Below are positions 8,344 through 19,187 of a DNA stretch of 64,000 nucleotides, piece by piece (the first letter of the stretch is position 1; each line of letters starts with the position of its first letter). Made by a program: the position numbers and the translations under genes. The notes under the pieces are model-generated. The model had not been told where the DNA came from, ran no database searches, and saw nothing but the letters and a program-made list of their open reading frames with translations. Origin of the DNA: Amycolatopsis decaplanina DSM 44594 (lineage in GTDB: Bacteria > Actinomycetota > Actinomycetes > Mycobacteriales > Pseudonocardiaceae); the NCBI RefSeq assembly GCF_000342005.1, contig NZ_AOHO01000019.1, positions 1 to 64,000 on the forward strand, given 5' to 3'.

Positions 8344-8601
8344 TCAACGCCGGGTGAGCACCCGCTTGCCCAGCCAGCCGGCGTAGACGGCCAGCCCCGC
8401 GATCCCGGCCTTGCGGGTCGGGCGGGCCGCGATCGCCAGGCCGATGGCGAGTTCGGTGGCGCCGTTGCGGTAGGTCCAGTTGCGGATGTCGTCGGCGAAG
8501 GCCATCTTCGTCACTGGTTCGAAGGCAGCCGGAGCGGCGAAGTGGGCGAGACCGGTCGCGGCGATGCCGAGGCCGAGGAGCTTGCCGGTGCGTGCGGACA
8601 T
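8344..8601 (-). CDS. Small membrane protein, last gene of the AurF-like operon
   Basis: An 85-residue hydrophobic protein of unknown function. It has a first membrane helix LLGLGIAATGLAHFAAP, a central NWTYRNGATELAIGLAIA helix with a polar Asn/Glu start, and a third segment AGIAGLAVYAGWLG before a basic tail. The helix with the ATEL(A/G)IGL pattern recalls DoxX-like small membrane proteins, but the match is weak. It starts 18 bp after the AurF-like copy 2 stop on the same strand, so it is almost surely co-transcribed. A role in membrane placement or electron supply for the oxygenase is only a guess. Confidence 0.75.
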   Translation of the reverse strand: MSARTGKLLGLGIAATGLAHFAAPAAFEPVTKMAFADDIRNWTYRNGATELAIGLAIAARPTRKAGIAGLAVYAGWLGKRVLTRR

Positions 8602-8619
8602 GGGGTTGCCTTCCTTTGT

Positions 8620-9510
8620 TCAGTCGAGGACGCCGGCGCGGCGCCAGAGCCGGCGGCTCGGGCCGCCGATGAGGCCGATCTCGGTGAAGTATTCGACGGC
8701 CTTGGCCGCCCACGCCGCCTTCGTCCGGCGCCAGTGCGGGTTCGCCGCGGCGACCTGGCGGGCTTCACGGGGATCGAGGCCGACAGAGGTGTATGCCTTG
8801 GGGTGCAACAACTCCGATGTCGCGACGTAGGCCATCCCGGCGATCGCCCAGCGGATCAGTTCGCGGCCGACGCGACCGTGACGGGCCCAGGCCCGGCCCA
8901 GCTCGTCCTTGGCGAAGCTGATGTGGCGTGCCTCTTCGATGACGTGGATGCGCGAGATCATCCGGATCATCGGCTGCAGGCTGGAGTCGCGCATCATCTC
9001 GCGTTGCATACCGTCGGCGAGTTCTTCGACGTAGATCGCGCCGGCGAACAGCAGCGCCGGACCACAGATCGCGCCGAACACCTTGCCCGCGCGGTGCGCC
9101 GAGCGGCTCGGGCGCCGGACGACGCCGCCGGTCTTCGCGATCGAGCGGGCGAACATGGTGCTGTGACGGCATTCGTCGGCGATCTCGGTGAGCGCGTACT
9201 GGGCGTTGTGGGTCGTCGGGTCGCTGTTGTAGACGTGGCGCACGAGGCCCTGCATGAGGATCAGTTCGAACCAGATGCCCGACGCCGCCGCGGCCGCGGC
9301 CTCCTGACGGCTCAGCTCACCTCGCTGGTCTTCGCCGAGGCGCTCCCACAATTCGGTGCCGTACAAGGAACATCGTTCCGGCGCCTTGCCGTACGCCCCG
9401 TCGACCAGCGGTGCCAGCCAGTCGACGTCGACGTCCGGGTCGTAGGAGAGCCGCGCGGCGGAGCGCTGCAGGCGCTCGGCGACCCGTTCGCTTTCGGTGT
9501 TCGCGGTCAT
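8620..9510 (-). CDS. AurF-like diiron oxygenase (copy 2)
   Basis: A 296-residue non-haem diiron oxygenase of the AurF family, paralogous to 6004-6885. Ligand motifs are ALTEIADECRHSTMFA (about residues 108-123) and HVIEEARHISFA (about 196-207), the same ExxH pairs as in copy 1. The N-terminal SYDPDVDVDWLAP is also shared. It is the third gene of a compact minus-strand operon: its ATG overlaps the TGA of the crotonase gene (ATGA), which implies translational coupling. The pairing with an enoyl-CoA hydratase suggests that the substrate may be acyl- or aryl-CoA derived, which is inference. Confidence 0.85.
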   Translation of the reverse strand: MTANTESERVAERLQRSAARLSYDPDVDVDWLAPLVDGAYGKAPERCSLYGTELWERLGEDQRGELSRQEAAAAAASGIWFELILMQGLVRHVYNSDPTTHNAQYALTEIADECRHSTMFARSIAKTGGVVRRPSRSAHRAGKVFGAICGPALLFAGAIYVEELADGMQREMMRDSSLQPMIRMISRIHVIEEARHISFAKDELGRAWARHGRVGRELIRWAIAGMAYVATSELLHPKAYTSVGLDPREARQVAAANPHWRRTKAAWAAKAVEYFTEIGLIGGPSRRLWRRAGVLD

Positions 9511-10388
9511 GACGACCTCCTGGGATCCGTGTTCTCCGGCAGCGGTCCGCCGCCGTCCGGGATGACCTGTCCGGAATCGCGGTAGGCCACCGCCTCGTGG
9601 AAACCATCACGTTCGGCGAACTCGCGGAACCAGCGCCCTTCCGGGGTGTGCCGGGTGATGCCGTCGAAAAGCGTCGCGAGCGTCTGGGTGCCGGACAGGC
9701 CCATGTTGTCGTAGGCCTGGTTGATCATCAGCTTCTGCATCACCAGCTGGTTCGTCGGCACACCCGCCATCCGGTCGGCCAGTTCCTCGACGGCGGCTTC
9801 GAGCCGTTCGGGTTCCACCGCTTCGAGCGCGAGTCCCCATTCCGCCGCGGTGGCGCCGTCGATGGTGTCGCCGGTGAGCAGCATCCGCTTCGCGCGCTGG
9901 GCCCCGGCGCGGTAGACCCACATCGCGGTCGTCGGACAGCCCCACACCCGTGCGGGCGGATAGCCGATACGCGCGTCGGTCGCCATAATCAGCACGTCGC
10001 ACGACAGCGCGATGTCGCTGCCTCCGGCGATCGCGTGTCCCTGGACCTGGCAGATGGTGGGCTTCAGCGACCGCCACAGACTGAAGAAGTCGTCGGTGTT
10101 GCGCTTCATCAGCCGGTAGTCCTTGACCGGGTCCCAGACCGGGCCCTGGTTCCAGCGGCCTTCGGCGTCTTCCTCCGCGAACTGTTTGAGGTCGTACCCG
10201 GCGCAGAACGACCGGCCTTCGCCGCGCACCACGATCACCCGGACCGCGTCGTCCTCGTTCGCCCGCTCCACGGCCTGCCGGATCTCGCGGGGCATGACGT
10301 CGTTGATCGCGTTGAGCCGCTCGGGGCGGTTCAAGGTCAGGTAGGCCTTCCGGTCTTCGACTCGGTAAGTGAGCGTCTCAAACGCCAT
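9507..10388 (-). CDS. Enoyl-CoA hydratase/isomerase (crotonase) family
   Basis: A 293-residue crotonase-fold protein. The oxyanion-hole segments are VVRGEGRSFCAGYDLKQF and QVQGHAIAGGSDIALSCD, and a substrate-pocket RVWGCPTTAMW follows. The usual hydratase Glu positions are not clear (GGSDIALSCD lacks the first typical Glu), so it may be an isomerase, hydrolase or C-C lyase rather than a hydratase. The ATG at 10388 begins MAFETLTYRVEDRKAYLTLN, as in other family members. Its start overlaps the end of the TetR gene by 11 bp and its stop overlaps the oxygenase start, so four genes form one transcript. Confidence 0.85.
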   Translation of the reverse strand: MAFETLTYRVEDRKAYLTLNRPERLNAINDVMPREIRQAVERANEDDAVRVIVVRGEGRSFCAGYDLKQFAEEDAEGRWNQGPVWDPVKDYRLMKRNTDDFFSLWRSLKPTICQVQGHAIAGGSDIALSCDVLIMATDARIGYPPARVWGCPTTAMWVYRAGAQRAKRMLLTGDTIDGATAAEWGLALEAVEPERLEAAVEELADRMAGVPTNQLVMQKLMINQAYDNMGLSGTQTLATLFDGITRHTPEGRWFREFAERDGFHEAVAYRDSGQVIPDGGGPLPENTDPRRSS

Positions 10389-10977
10389 CGGAGCTCCCCA
10401 GTGCCCGGAGGGTGAACGTGACCAGGTGCGGGATCGTGTCCGGTCCGCCTTCCCCGGCCAAGGGGCCCACCAGCGTTTCCGCGCCCGCGCCGACCAATGC
10501 CGCGGCGGTCGCTTCCGCGTCCTGCGGGGGCAGCAGTCCCCTCTCGATGCCGTCGGCGATCGTCCTGGCGATGACCTCGCGGAACGCGCGGCGGAACACC
10601 AGTCGCTCGGCCTCGACCACGGCGTCAACCGGTTCGGCCAGCAACGCGTACGCCAGCCTCGGCGCCTTCAACGCCCGGCCGGCGAAGGTCTCGATCACGG
10701 CGACCACCCGCTCGCGGACGTCGCCTTGGGAGGCGGCGGCCTCGACGGCGTCGACCTCCCGGGAGACCACCTCGCGGAAGACCTCGACGACGAGGTCGGC
10801 CTTGGACGGGAACTGCCGGTACACGCTGCCGGTGCCCACGCCCGCCCGCGCGGCGACCGCGGCCATGGAGCAGCCCGCGTAGCCGGTCTCGGCCAGCAGC
10901 GCGATGGCCGCGGCCAGGATCTCGCCTCGCTGCGAATCCAGTCTGGCCTGCGTCTTCGGGGTACGTCGGTACGGCAC
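10378..10977 (-). CDS. TetR-family regulator, first gene of the AurF-like operon
   Basis: A 199-residue TetR/AcrR regulator. The helix-turn-helix is GYAGCSMAAVAARAGVGTGS followed by VYRQFPSKADLVVEV, at about residues 35-65. The C-terminal ligand domain is alpha-helical and ends LRALGSSDGV. I chose the GTG at 10977 (PYRRTPKTQARLDSQRGEI); the open frame continues upstream into a hairpin and cannot all be coding. It overlaps the crotonase gene by 11 bp and probably controls the operon from the promoter between 10978 and 11230, with an acyl-CoA-like inducer plausible. No clear operator palindrome other than the long hairpin at 11022 is seen. Confidence 0.85.
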   Translation of the reverse strand: MPYRRTPKTQARLDSQRGEILAAAIALLAETGYAGCSMAAVAARAGVGTGSVYRQFPSKADLVVEVFREVVSREVDAVEAAASQGDVRERVVAVIETFAGRALKAPRLAYALLAEPVDAVVEAERLVFRRAFREVIARTIADGIERGLLPPQDAEATAAALVGAGAETLVGPLAGEGGPDTIPHLVTFTLRALGSSDGV

Positions 10978-11021
10978 GCAAGGAGTGAAGCACGGATTCC
11001 GCACTTCAGCAACGCCCGGAA

Positions 11022-11069
11022 CCTCGTGAGTGGCTAGGACGGTTCTAACCGTCCTAGCCACTCACGAGG
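11022..11069. repeat. Long hairpin (family B, copy 1) in a divergent promoter region
   Basis: Perfect 23-bp arms CCTCGTGAGTGGCTAGGAC...(11022-11044) and 11047-11069 with a 2-nt loop. A near-identical copy is at 39520-39565. Here it lies upstream of two divergent genes (tetR to the left, tet-type gene to the right), so a simple terminator role does not fit. It would block or insulate the two transcription units, or arise as a dispersed repeat. Confidence 0.85.
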
Positions 11070-11166
11070 CGGGGCACTCAGGCCGGCCTTAAATCGCGTG
11101 ACCGGCCGGAAACACGCTGCTAATGTCCGGCGCGCCCAGGTGTTTCCCGGAAAAAAGGAGAACGGC

Positions 11167-11277
11167 GTGCGCCGAGCTGTCGAGTCCCCGAGTCGTACGG
11201 ACCTTTCGACAGCCCTGGAGCCGTTCATCCATGGAGTATCTGAACCTCGGAATCCTCGCCCATGTCGACGCCGGTAA
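11167..11277 (+). CDS. Putative leader ORF of the tetracycline-resistance gene
   Basis: A 36-codon frame starting GTG at 11167, with a perfect AAGGAG site (11155-11160) 6 bases upstream, the best ribosome site in this leader. It reads MRRAVESPSRTDL..., spans the resistance gene's start at 11231 in another frame, and stops at 11275-11277. A stem-loop (11176-11213: GCTGTCGA...TCGACAGC with an inner GTCC/GGAC) lies inside it, just before the weak CTGGAG site of the main gene. This is the layout expected if ribosome stalling or passage on the leader controls the downstream gene, as known for tet(M)-type leaders. Confidence 0.5.
   Translation: MRRAVESPSRTDLSTALEPFIHGVSEPRNPRPCRRR
11176..11213 (+). 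promoter_or_regulatory. Leader stem-loop of the tet-type gene
   Basis: GCTGTCGA (11176-11183) pairs with TCGACAGC (11206-11213), with an additional inner GTCC/GGAC pairing. The stem ends 17 bases before the ATG of the resistance gene and lies inside the leader ORF, so ribosomes on the leader would melt it. It is a candidate attenuator. Confidence 0.5.
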
Positions 11278-13129
11278 GACGAGCCTGACGGAGCGCCTGC
11301 TCCATCACACCGGTGCCATCGGCACCCTCGGCCGCGTCGACGCCGGAGACACCCGCACCGACACGATGGAGCTGGAACGCCGTCGCGGCATCACGATCCG
11401 CTCGGCCGTCGTGTCGTTCCGCATCGGCGACCTGCGCGTCAACCTGATCGACACCCCCGGCCACCCGGACTTCATCGCCGAGGTCGAACGCGCGCTGCGG
11501 GTGCTCGACGGAGTCGTCCTCGTGGTTTCCGCCGTCGAGGGGGTGCAAGCCCAGACCAGGGTGCTCATGCGCGCGCTCGCGCGGCTGCGGATCCCCGTGC
11601 TGATCTTCGTCAACAAGATCGACAGGGCAGGCGCCCGTCACGACGGCCTCCTCGCCGACCTCGCCGAACGCCTCGGCGTCGCGTGCGTGCCGATGTCCGA
11701 GGTCGACGGCCTCGGCACGTCGGCCGCGAAGGTCCGGCCGCGGCCGGTCTCACCGTCGTCCGGTCTGGCCGAACAACTGGCCGACCACAGCGACGCCTTC
11801 CTCGCCGCGTATCTCGAAGACACGGTGACGGCAGAGGACTACCGGGCCGAGGTCGTCCGCCAGACCCGGCTCGGCGTCGTCTCCCCCGTCTTCTTCGGCT
11901 CCGCGCGCAGCGGTGAAGGGATCACCGAGCTGATCTCCGGCCTCCGTGAATTCCTTGCCGGGTCGGGGAAACCCGTTCCGGACGGCCTGTTGCGCGCGGC
12001 CGTGTTCAAGATCGAACGCGGGAGCGCGCACGAGAAGATCGCCTACGTCCGCGTGTTCTCCGGCGAGATCGGCGCACGGGACCACGTCCGGTTCCATCGC
12101 CGGGGCCCGGGCGAGGTCATCACGACGGAGGCGAAGGTGAGCGCGGTACGCGTTTTCGAACTCGGCGACGAAACCGTCGAGGCCCGCGCGCGGGCCGGGC
12201 AGATCGCCAAGGTCACCGGACTCAAGGACATCCGGATCGGTGACCTCGTCGGCGTCCCCGACAGCGAAAGCGCCTCCACGCAGTTCCCGCCGCCTGCCTT
12301 GGAAACCGTGGTCAGTCCCACCCGGCCTGCCGAAACGCCGTCGGTGTTCGCAGCCCTGCAGGAACTGGCGGAACAGGATCCGCTGATCACCGTCCGGCAG
12401 GACGAGACACGCCGGATCTCGGTGCGGCTCTACGGCGAGGTGCAGAAGGAGATCATCGCGGAGACGCTCGCCTCGCAGCACGGCCTCGACGTCGAGTTCA
12501 GCCTCACCCGGCCGGTCTGCGTCGAACGGCCGATCGGGACGGGGCACGCGGTGTGGCTCATCACGGAGAAGCGGAATCCCTGCTTCGCGACGCTCGGGCT
12601 GCGGGTCGGTCCCGGCGCCCCCGGTTCCGGACTGACCTTCGGGCTCGACGTCGAACTCGGCTCCCTCCCCCTCGCTTTCCACAAGGCCATCGAGGAGACC
12701 GTCGACGCGACGCTGCGGCGGGGCCCGTCCGGCCGGGAGGTGATCGACTGCGTGGTGACCGTCACCCACACCGGCTACTTCAGCCCGGTCAGCGCGGCGG
12801 GCGACTTCCGCAAGGTCACCCCGCTCGTGCTGGAAGAAGCGCTCCGGGAGGCGGGGACCGAAGTACTCGAACCGGTCAGCCGGGTCGAGGTGGAATTGCC
12901 CGCCGGCTCGGTGACCGCGACGCTCTCCCTGCTGGTCGAATGCGGCGGGACCGTCACCGGCTCGGTGGCGAGGGGCGACCGGGCCGAACTGACGGGCGTC
13001 CTGCCCGCGGGACAGGTCACCCGGTTCGAACAGCAACTGCCCGGGCTCACGCGCGGCGAAGGCCTGATGACCACCGAACCGGCGGGCCACCGTCCACGGG
13101 TTACCCCGAATCGGCCAATGCCCGGCTAG
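11231..13129 (+). CDS. Ribosomal-protection tetracycline-resistance protein (TetM/OtrA-like)
   Basis: A 632-residue EF-G-like GTPase that removes tetracycline from the ribosome. It begins MEYLNLGILAHVDAGKTSLT (G1), with DTPGHPDF (G3) at about 75-82 and FVNKIDRAGARHDG (G4) near 127-140. Then come domain II, EF-G domain III, the domain IV-like segment and a C-terminal domain ending after ERxLPGLTRGEG-like sequence. Length and the TEAKVSAVRVF and GHAVWLITEKRNPCFATLGL region fit the TetM/OtrA group rather than EF-G (about 700 aa). The ATG at 11231 has a modest GGAG site. In soil actinomycetes such genes are often chromosomal and part of the intrinsic resistome. It may be translationally controlled by the leader ORF. 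Confidence 0.9.
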   Translation: MEYLNLGILAHVDAGKTSLTERLLHHTGAIGTLGRVDAGDTRTDTMELERRRGITIRSAVVSFRIGDLRVNLIDTPGHPDFIAEVERALRVLDGVVLVVSAVEGVQAQTRVLMRALARLRIPVLIFVNKIDRAGARHDGLLADLAERLGVACVPMSEVDGLGTSAAKVRPRPVSPSSGLAEQLADHSDAFLAAYLEDTVTAEDYRAEVVRQTRLGVVSPVFFGSARSGEGITELISGLREFLAGSGKPVPDGLLRAAVFKIERGSAHEKIAYVRVFSGEIGARDHVRFHRRGPGEVITTEAKVSAVRVFELGDETVEARARAGQIAKVTGLKDIRIGDLVGVPDSESASTQFPPPALETVVSPTRPAETPSVFAALQELAEQDPLITVRQDETRRISVRLYGEVQKEIIAETLASQHGLDVEFSLTRPVCVERPIGTGHAVWLITEKRNPCFATLGLRVGPGAPGSGLTFGLDVELGSLPLAFHKAIEETVDATLRRGPSGREVIDCVVTVTHTGYFSPVSAAGDFRKVTPLVLEEALREAGTEVLEPVSRVEVELPAGSVTATLSLLVECGGTVTGSVARGDRAELTGVLPAGQVTRFEQQLPGLTRGEGLMTTEPAGHRPRVTPNRPMPG

Positions 13130-13184
13130 CCGGAACGAGTACGTTCGGGTGGTCGGCGAAATCCGCCGTCCGAGGGAAAGGGCC

Positions 13185-13931
13185 ATGATGGATCAGTTTC
13201 GCGACACCGCTTCGGCGTTGCGGGAGCTCACGGAGTCGATGCGGCTCGACGAGCCCCGCGACGAGTTGCTGGAACGGGTGGCGAAGAAGGTGGTCGGCCT
13301 GCTGCCGGGCGCGGACGCCGCCACGGTGACGCTGTACTCCGACAACGAACCGAGCACCGTCGCCGCCACCGACGAGTCCCTGCTGCCCCTGGACAAGGCG
13401 CAGTACAGCGCGGACGAGGGCCCCTGCCTGAAGGCCGCCGAAGGCGGGACGATCGTCCGGACCCTGCTGGACGCCGACGCGGCCGCACGCTGGCCGGACT
13501 TCGCGGCCACCGCCGACCAGCTCGGCGTGCGGACCGCGCTGGCCTGCCCGCTGTTCGTCCCCGGCGACTCCCACGTCAAGCGACGCGAATCCGAGCCGCT
13601 GTCCGGCGCGCTCAACGTCTGGAGCTTCCAGAAGAACGCCTTCGACCCGGTCGAAGCGGCACTGGTCGCGATGTTCACCTCGGCGATCTCGGCGATCATC
13701 CTGACCGCGTCCCGCTGGGCCGCCGCCGAACGGCAGGCGGAGACCCTGGTCACCGCGTTGGAGACCAGGGACGCCATCGCCACCGCGAAGGGGATCGTGA
13801 TGGCACGTCTGGAGCTGAACGCCGAGGAGGCCTTCCGCTGGCTCACTGAGGCGTCGCAGCACACGAACCGCAAGATCCGGGAGATCTCGGTGCTGATCGC
13901 CGAGGACCCGGGAGCGGTCTTCGGGCGTTAG
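13185..13931 (+). CDS. GAF and ANTAR domain protein
   Basis: A 248-residue cytoplasmic regulator. A GAF sensor domain spans about residues 25-165 (ADEGPCLKAAEGGTIVRT and TALACPLFVPGDS are typical), and an ANTAR RNA-binding domain covers about 185-240. The ANTAR is seen as ALETRDAIATAKGIVMARL with conserved A-KGI-M and a following EAFRWLTEASQHTN. ANTAR proteins bind paired hexaloop RNA hairpins and prevent termination; the ligand of this GAF is unknown. The start MMDQFRD at 13185 lies after GGGAAAGG. It ends in a 4-bp tail-to-tail overlap with the oxidoreductase gene. Confidence 0.85.
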   Translation: MMDQFRDTASALRELTESMRLDEPRDELLERVAKKVVGLLPGADAATVTLYSDNEPSTVAATDESLLPLDKAQYSADEGPCLKAAEGGTIVRTLLDADAAARWPDFAATADQLGVRTALACPLFVPGDSHVKRRESEPLSGALNVWSFQKNAFDPVEAALVAMFTSAISAIILTASRWAAAERQAETLVTALETRDAIATAKGIVMARLELNAEEAFRWLTEASQHTNRKIREISVLIAEDPGAVFGR

Positions 13932-15067
13932 CCCAGCGAGATCCGGCGGTTCTCCCGTGAGGACTCGAGGCCGGCTTCCGCGAGCCGGATGCCGCGTACC
14001 CCTGCCATGAAGTCGTAGGGGTGCGGGGCGTCCTCCACGACATGGCGGATGAACTGCTCCCACTGGGCGCGGAAACCGTTGCCGAAGTCCTCGTTGTCCG
14101 GCACTTCCTGCCACTGCGAACGGTACGACCGCGTCTCGGCGAGGTCCGGGTTCCACACCGGCTTCGGGGTGGCCTCCCTCGGCTGGATGACGCACTTGTG
14201 CAGACCCGCGACCGCGCTGCCCTTGGTGCCGTCGACCTGGAACTCCACCAGTTCGTCGCGATGGACCCGCACGCACCAGGACGAGTTGAGCTGGGCGATG
14301 ATCCCGCCTTCGAGTTCGAAGATCGCGTACGCGGCGTCGTCGGCCGTGGCGGCGTACCGGTCGCCCTTCTCGTCGACGCGCTCCGGGATGTGGGTGACGG
14401 CCTTCGCGGTCACGGCATTGACGGCGCCGAAGAGGTTCTCCAGCACGTAGTTCCAGTGGCAGAACATGTCGACGACGATGCCGCCGCCGTCTTCGGCGCG
14501 GTAGTTCCAGCTGGGGCGCTGCGCCGCCTGCCAGTCGCCCTCGAAGACCCAGTAGCCGAACTCGCCGCGCACGGAGAGGATCTGGCCGAAGAAGCCGCTG
14601 TCGATCAGCCGCTTCAGTTTGAGCAGGCCGGGCAGGTACAGCTTGTCGTGGACGACGCCGTTCTTGACCCCGGCGGCCTCCGCGTGCCGTGCCAGTGCGA
14701 GCGCGCCTTCGACCGACTCCGCGACCGGCTTCTCGGTGTAGATGTGCTTGCCCGCGTCGATGGCGCGGACGATCGACTTCTCCCGGACGGCGGTCAGCTG
14801 CGCGTCGAAGTAGAGCGGGAGATCGTCGTCGCCGAGGGCGGCGTCGAGGTCGGTGGTCCAACGGGTCAGCCCGTGCCGCGTGGCGATCTCTTCGAGCTTG
14901 TCCGCGTTGCGCCCCACCAGGACCGGCTCCAGCTGGACCCGCGATCCGTCGGACAGTTCGACCCCGCCCGCCTCCCTGATCGCCAGGACCGAGCGCACCA
15001 GGTGCTGCCGATAGCCCATCCGCCCGGTGACGCCGTTCATCACGACGCCGAGTTTCCGCGTGGTCAT
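13928..15067 (-). CDS. Gfo/Idh/MocA-family oxidoreductase
   Basis: A 379-residue NAD(P)-dependent sugar or polyol dehydrogenase-like enzyme. The N-terminal Rossmann begins VVMNGVTGRMGYRQHLV; IYTEKPVAESVEGAL at about 107-121 is the EKP motif whose Lys acts in catalysis. The catalytic core continues with NYRAEDGGGIVVDMFCHW. The C-terminal GFO_IDH_MocA beta-sheet domain is complete. The ATG at 15067 is followed upstream by an AGGAGA-like site and two perfect GAAAGCGCTTTC operators, so transcription should be repressed by a LacI-family sugar regulator. No such regulator or sugar transporter lies in this window, which leaves the substrate open. Confidence 0.9.
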   Translation of the reverse strand: MTTRKLGVVMNGVTGRMGYRQHLVRSVLAIREAGGVELSDGSRVQLEPVLVGRNADKLEEIATRHGLTRWTTDLDAALGDDDLPLYFDAQLTAVREKSIVRAIDAGKHIYTEKPVAESVEGALALARHAEAAGVKNGVVHDKLYLPGLLKLKRLIDSGFFGQILSVRGEFGYWVFEGDWQAAQRPSWNYRAEDGGGIVVDMFCHWNYVLENLFGAVNAVTAKAVTHIPERVDEKGDRYAATADDAAYAIFELEGGIIAQLNSSWCVRVHRDELVEFQVDGTKGSAVAGLHKCVIQPREATPKPVWNPDLAETRSYRSQWQEVPDNEDFGNGFRAQWEQFIRHVVEDAPHPYDFMAGVRGIRLAEAGLESSRENRRISLG

Positions 15068-15079
15068 CCGTTCTCCTTT

Positions 15080-15116
15080 GAAAGCGCTTTCCTGCCCACA
15101 TCCTGAAAGCGCTTTC
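15080..15116 (-). promoter_or_regulatory. Two LacI-type operators before the oxidoreductase gene
   Basis: Two perfect palindromes GAAAGCGCTTTC at 15080-15091 and 15105-15116, 25 bp centre to centre, sit 13 and 38 bases upstream of the ATG. This is the CcpA/LacI-family half-site pattern with the central CG. The spacing puts both on nearly the same DNA face, allowing dimer-of-dimer binding or promoter occlusion. Confidence 0.8.
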
Positions 15117-15155
15117 TCATACTGTCAAGACCGATGCGAGGAATGTCCCTCCGGC

Positions 15156-15527
15156 TCAGGACGCCGGGTCGTAGGCACGGACCGCGTCGAGGTACTCGGT
15201 GATCGCGTCCCGGTTGCGGAGCAGGCATTCGGCCCGCCGGGTCATCCGGTCGCGCTCGGCCTCCAGGGTCTCGAGCATCTCCGCGGTCGCGTCCGGGAAG
15301 TAGATCTGCCGGGGTTTGTCCAGGCACGGCAGGATCTGCTTGATGATGCGGGTCGGCAGCCCGGCGTCGAGCAGGCCGCGGACCTGGATGACCCTGTCGA
15401 CCGACGACTCGTCGTAATCGCGGTAGCCGTTGGCCTGCCGCCGCGAGACGATGAGGCCCTGCTCCTCGTAGTACCGCAGCAGCCGGCGCGACGTTCCCGT
15501 CCGCTCCGACAGCTCCCCGATCCGCAT
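15156..15527 (-). CDS. MerR-family regulator
   Basis: A 123-residue MerR regulator. The winged helix-turn-helix is MRIGELSERTGTSRRLLRYY followed by EEQGLIVSRRQANGYRDYD, then a coiled-coil dimer helix through ERDRMTRRAECLL. There is no Cys-rich metal-binding tail, so it is more likely an organic-ligand or drug sensor. It is divergent from an MFS exporter gene with 64 bp between starts, and a palindrome lies in that gap. The regulator and exporter are probably a matched pair. The ATG at 15527 is at the family's invariant start. Confidence 0.9.
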   Translation of the reverse strand: MRIGELSERTGTSRRLLRYYEEQGLIVSRRQANGYRDYDESSVDRVIQVRGLLDAGLPTRIIKQILPCLDKPRQIYFPDATAEMLETLEAERDRMTRRAECLLRNRDAITEYLDAVRAYDPAS

Positions 15528-15551
15528 GTGCGCCACCTCACTCCGGCCGAC

Positions 15552-15590
15552 TTGACCTTCACATCTATGTGATGGTTCGAGCATACGGAG
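15552..15590 (+). promoter_or_regulatory. MerR-type promoter/operator of the MFS gene
   Basis: TTGACC (15552-15557) is a -35-like box. It is followed by the palindrome TCACATCTATGTGA (15559-15572) inside a long spacer, then ATACGG before the ATG at 15592. A dyad in an over-long -35/-10 spacer is the MerR hallmark. If the -10 is at 15583-15588, transcription would be almost leaderless. Confidence 0.6.
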
Positions 15591-15591
15591 C

Positions 15592-19063
<3,472 letters not shown>

Positions 19064-19187
19064 GGCGAGGTGTGAGCTTTCCCTGCCTCGGACGATGAGC
19101 GGGTCTCGAGCGCCTCGTCCGAGACGCTCACCGTCTCGAACGTGACGCTCGGGACTCACGCCCTTGGCCGCCGATACGGCGCGACCG

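Noticed and set aside
11034..11061. N-terminal ARTVRTVLATHE extension of the TetR protein
   Set aside because: These codons lie within hairpin family B and recur at 39526-39557, so they are repeat sequence rather than protein; the GTG at 10977 is the better start.
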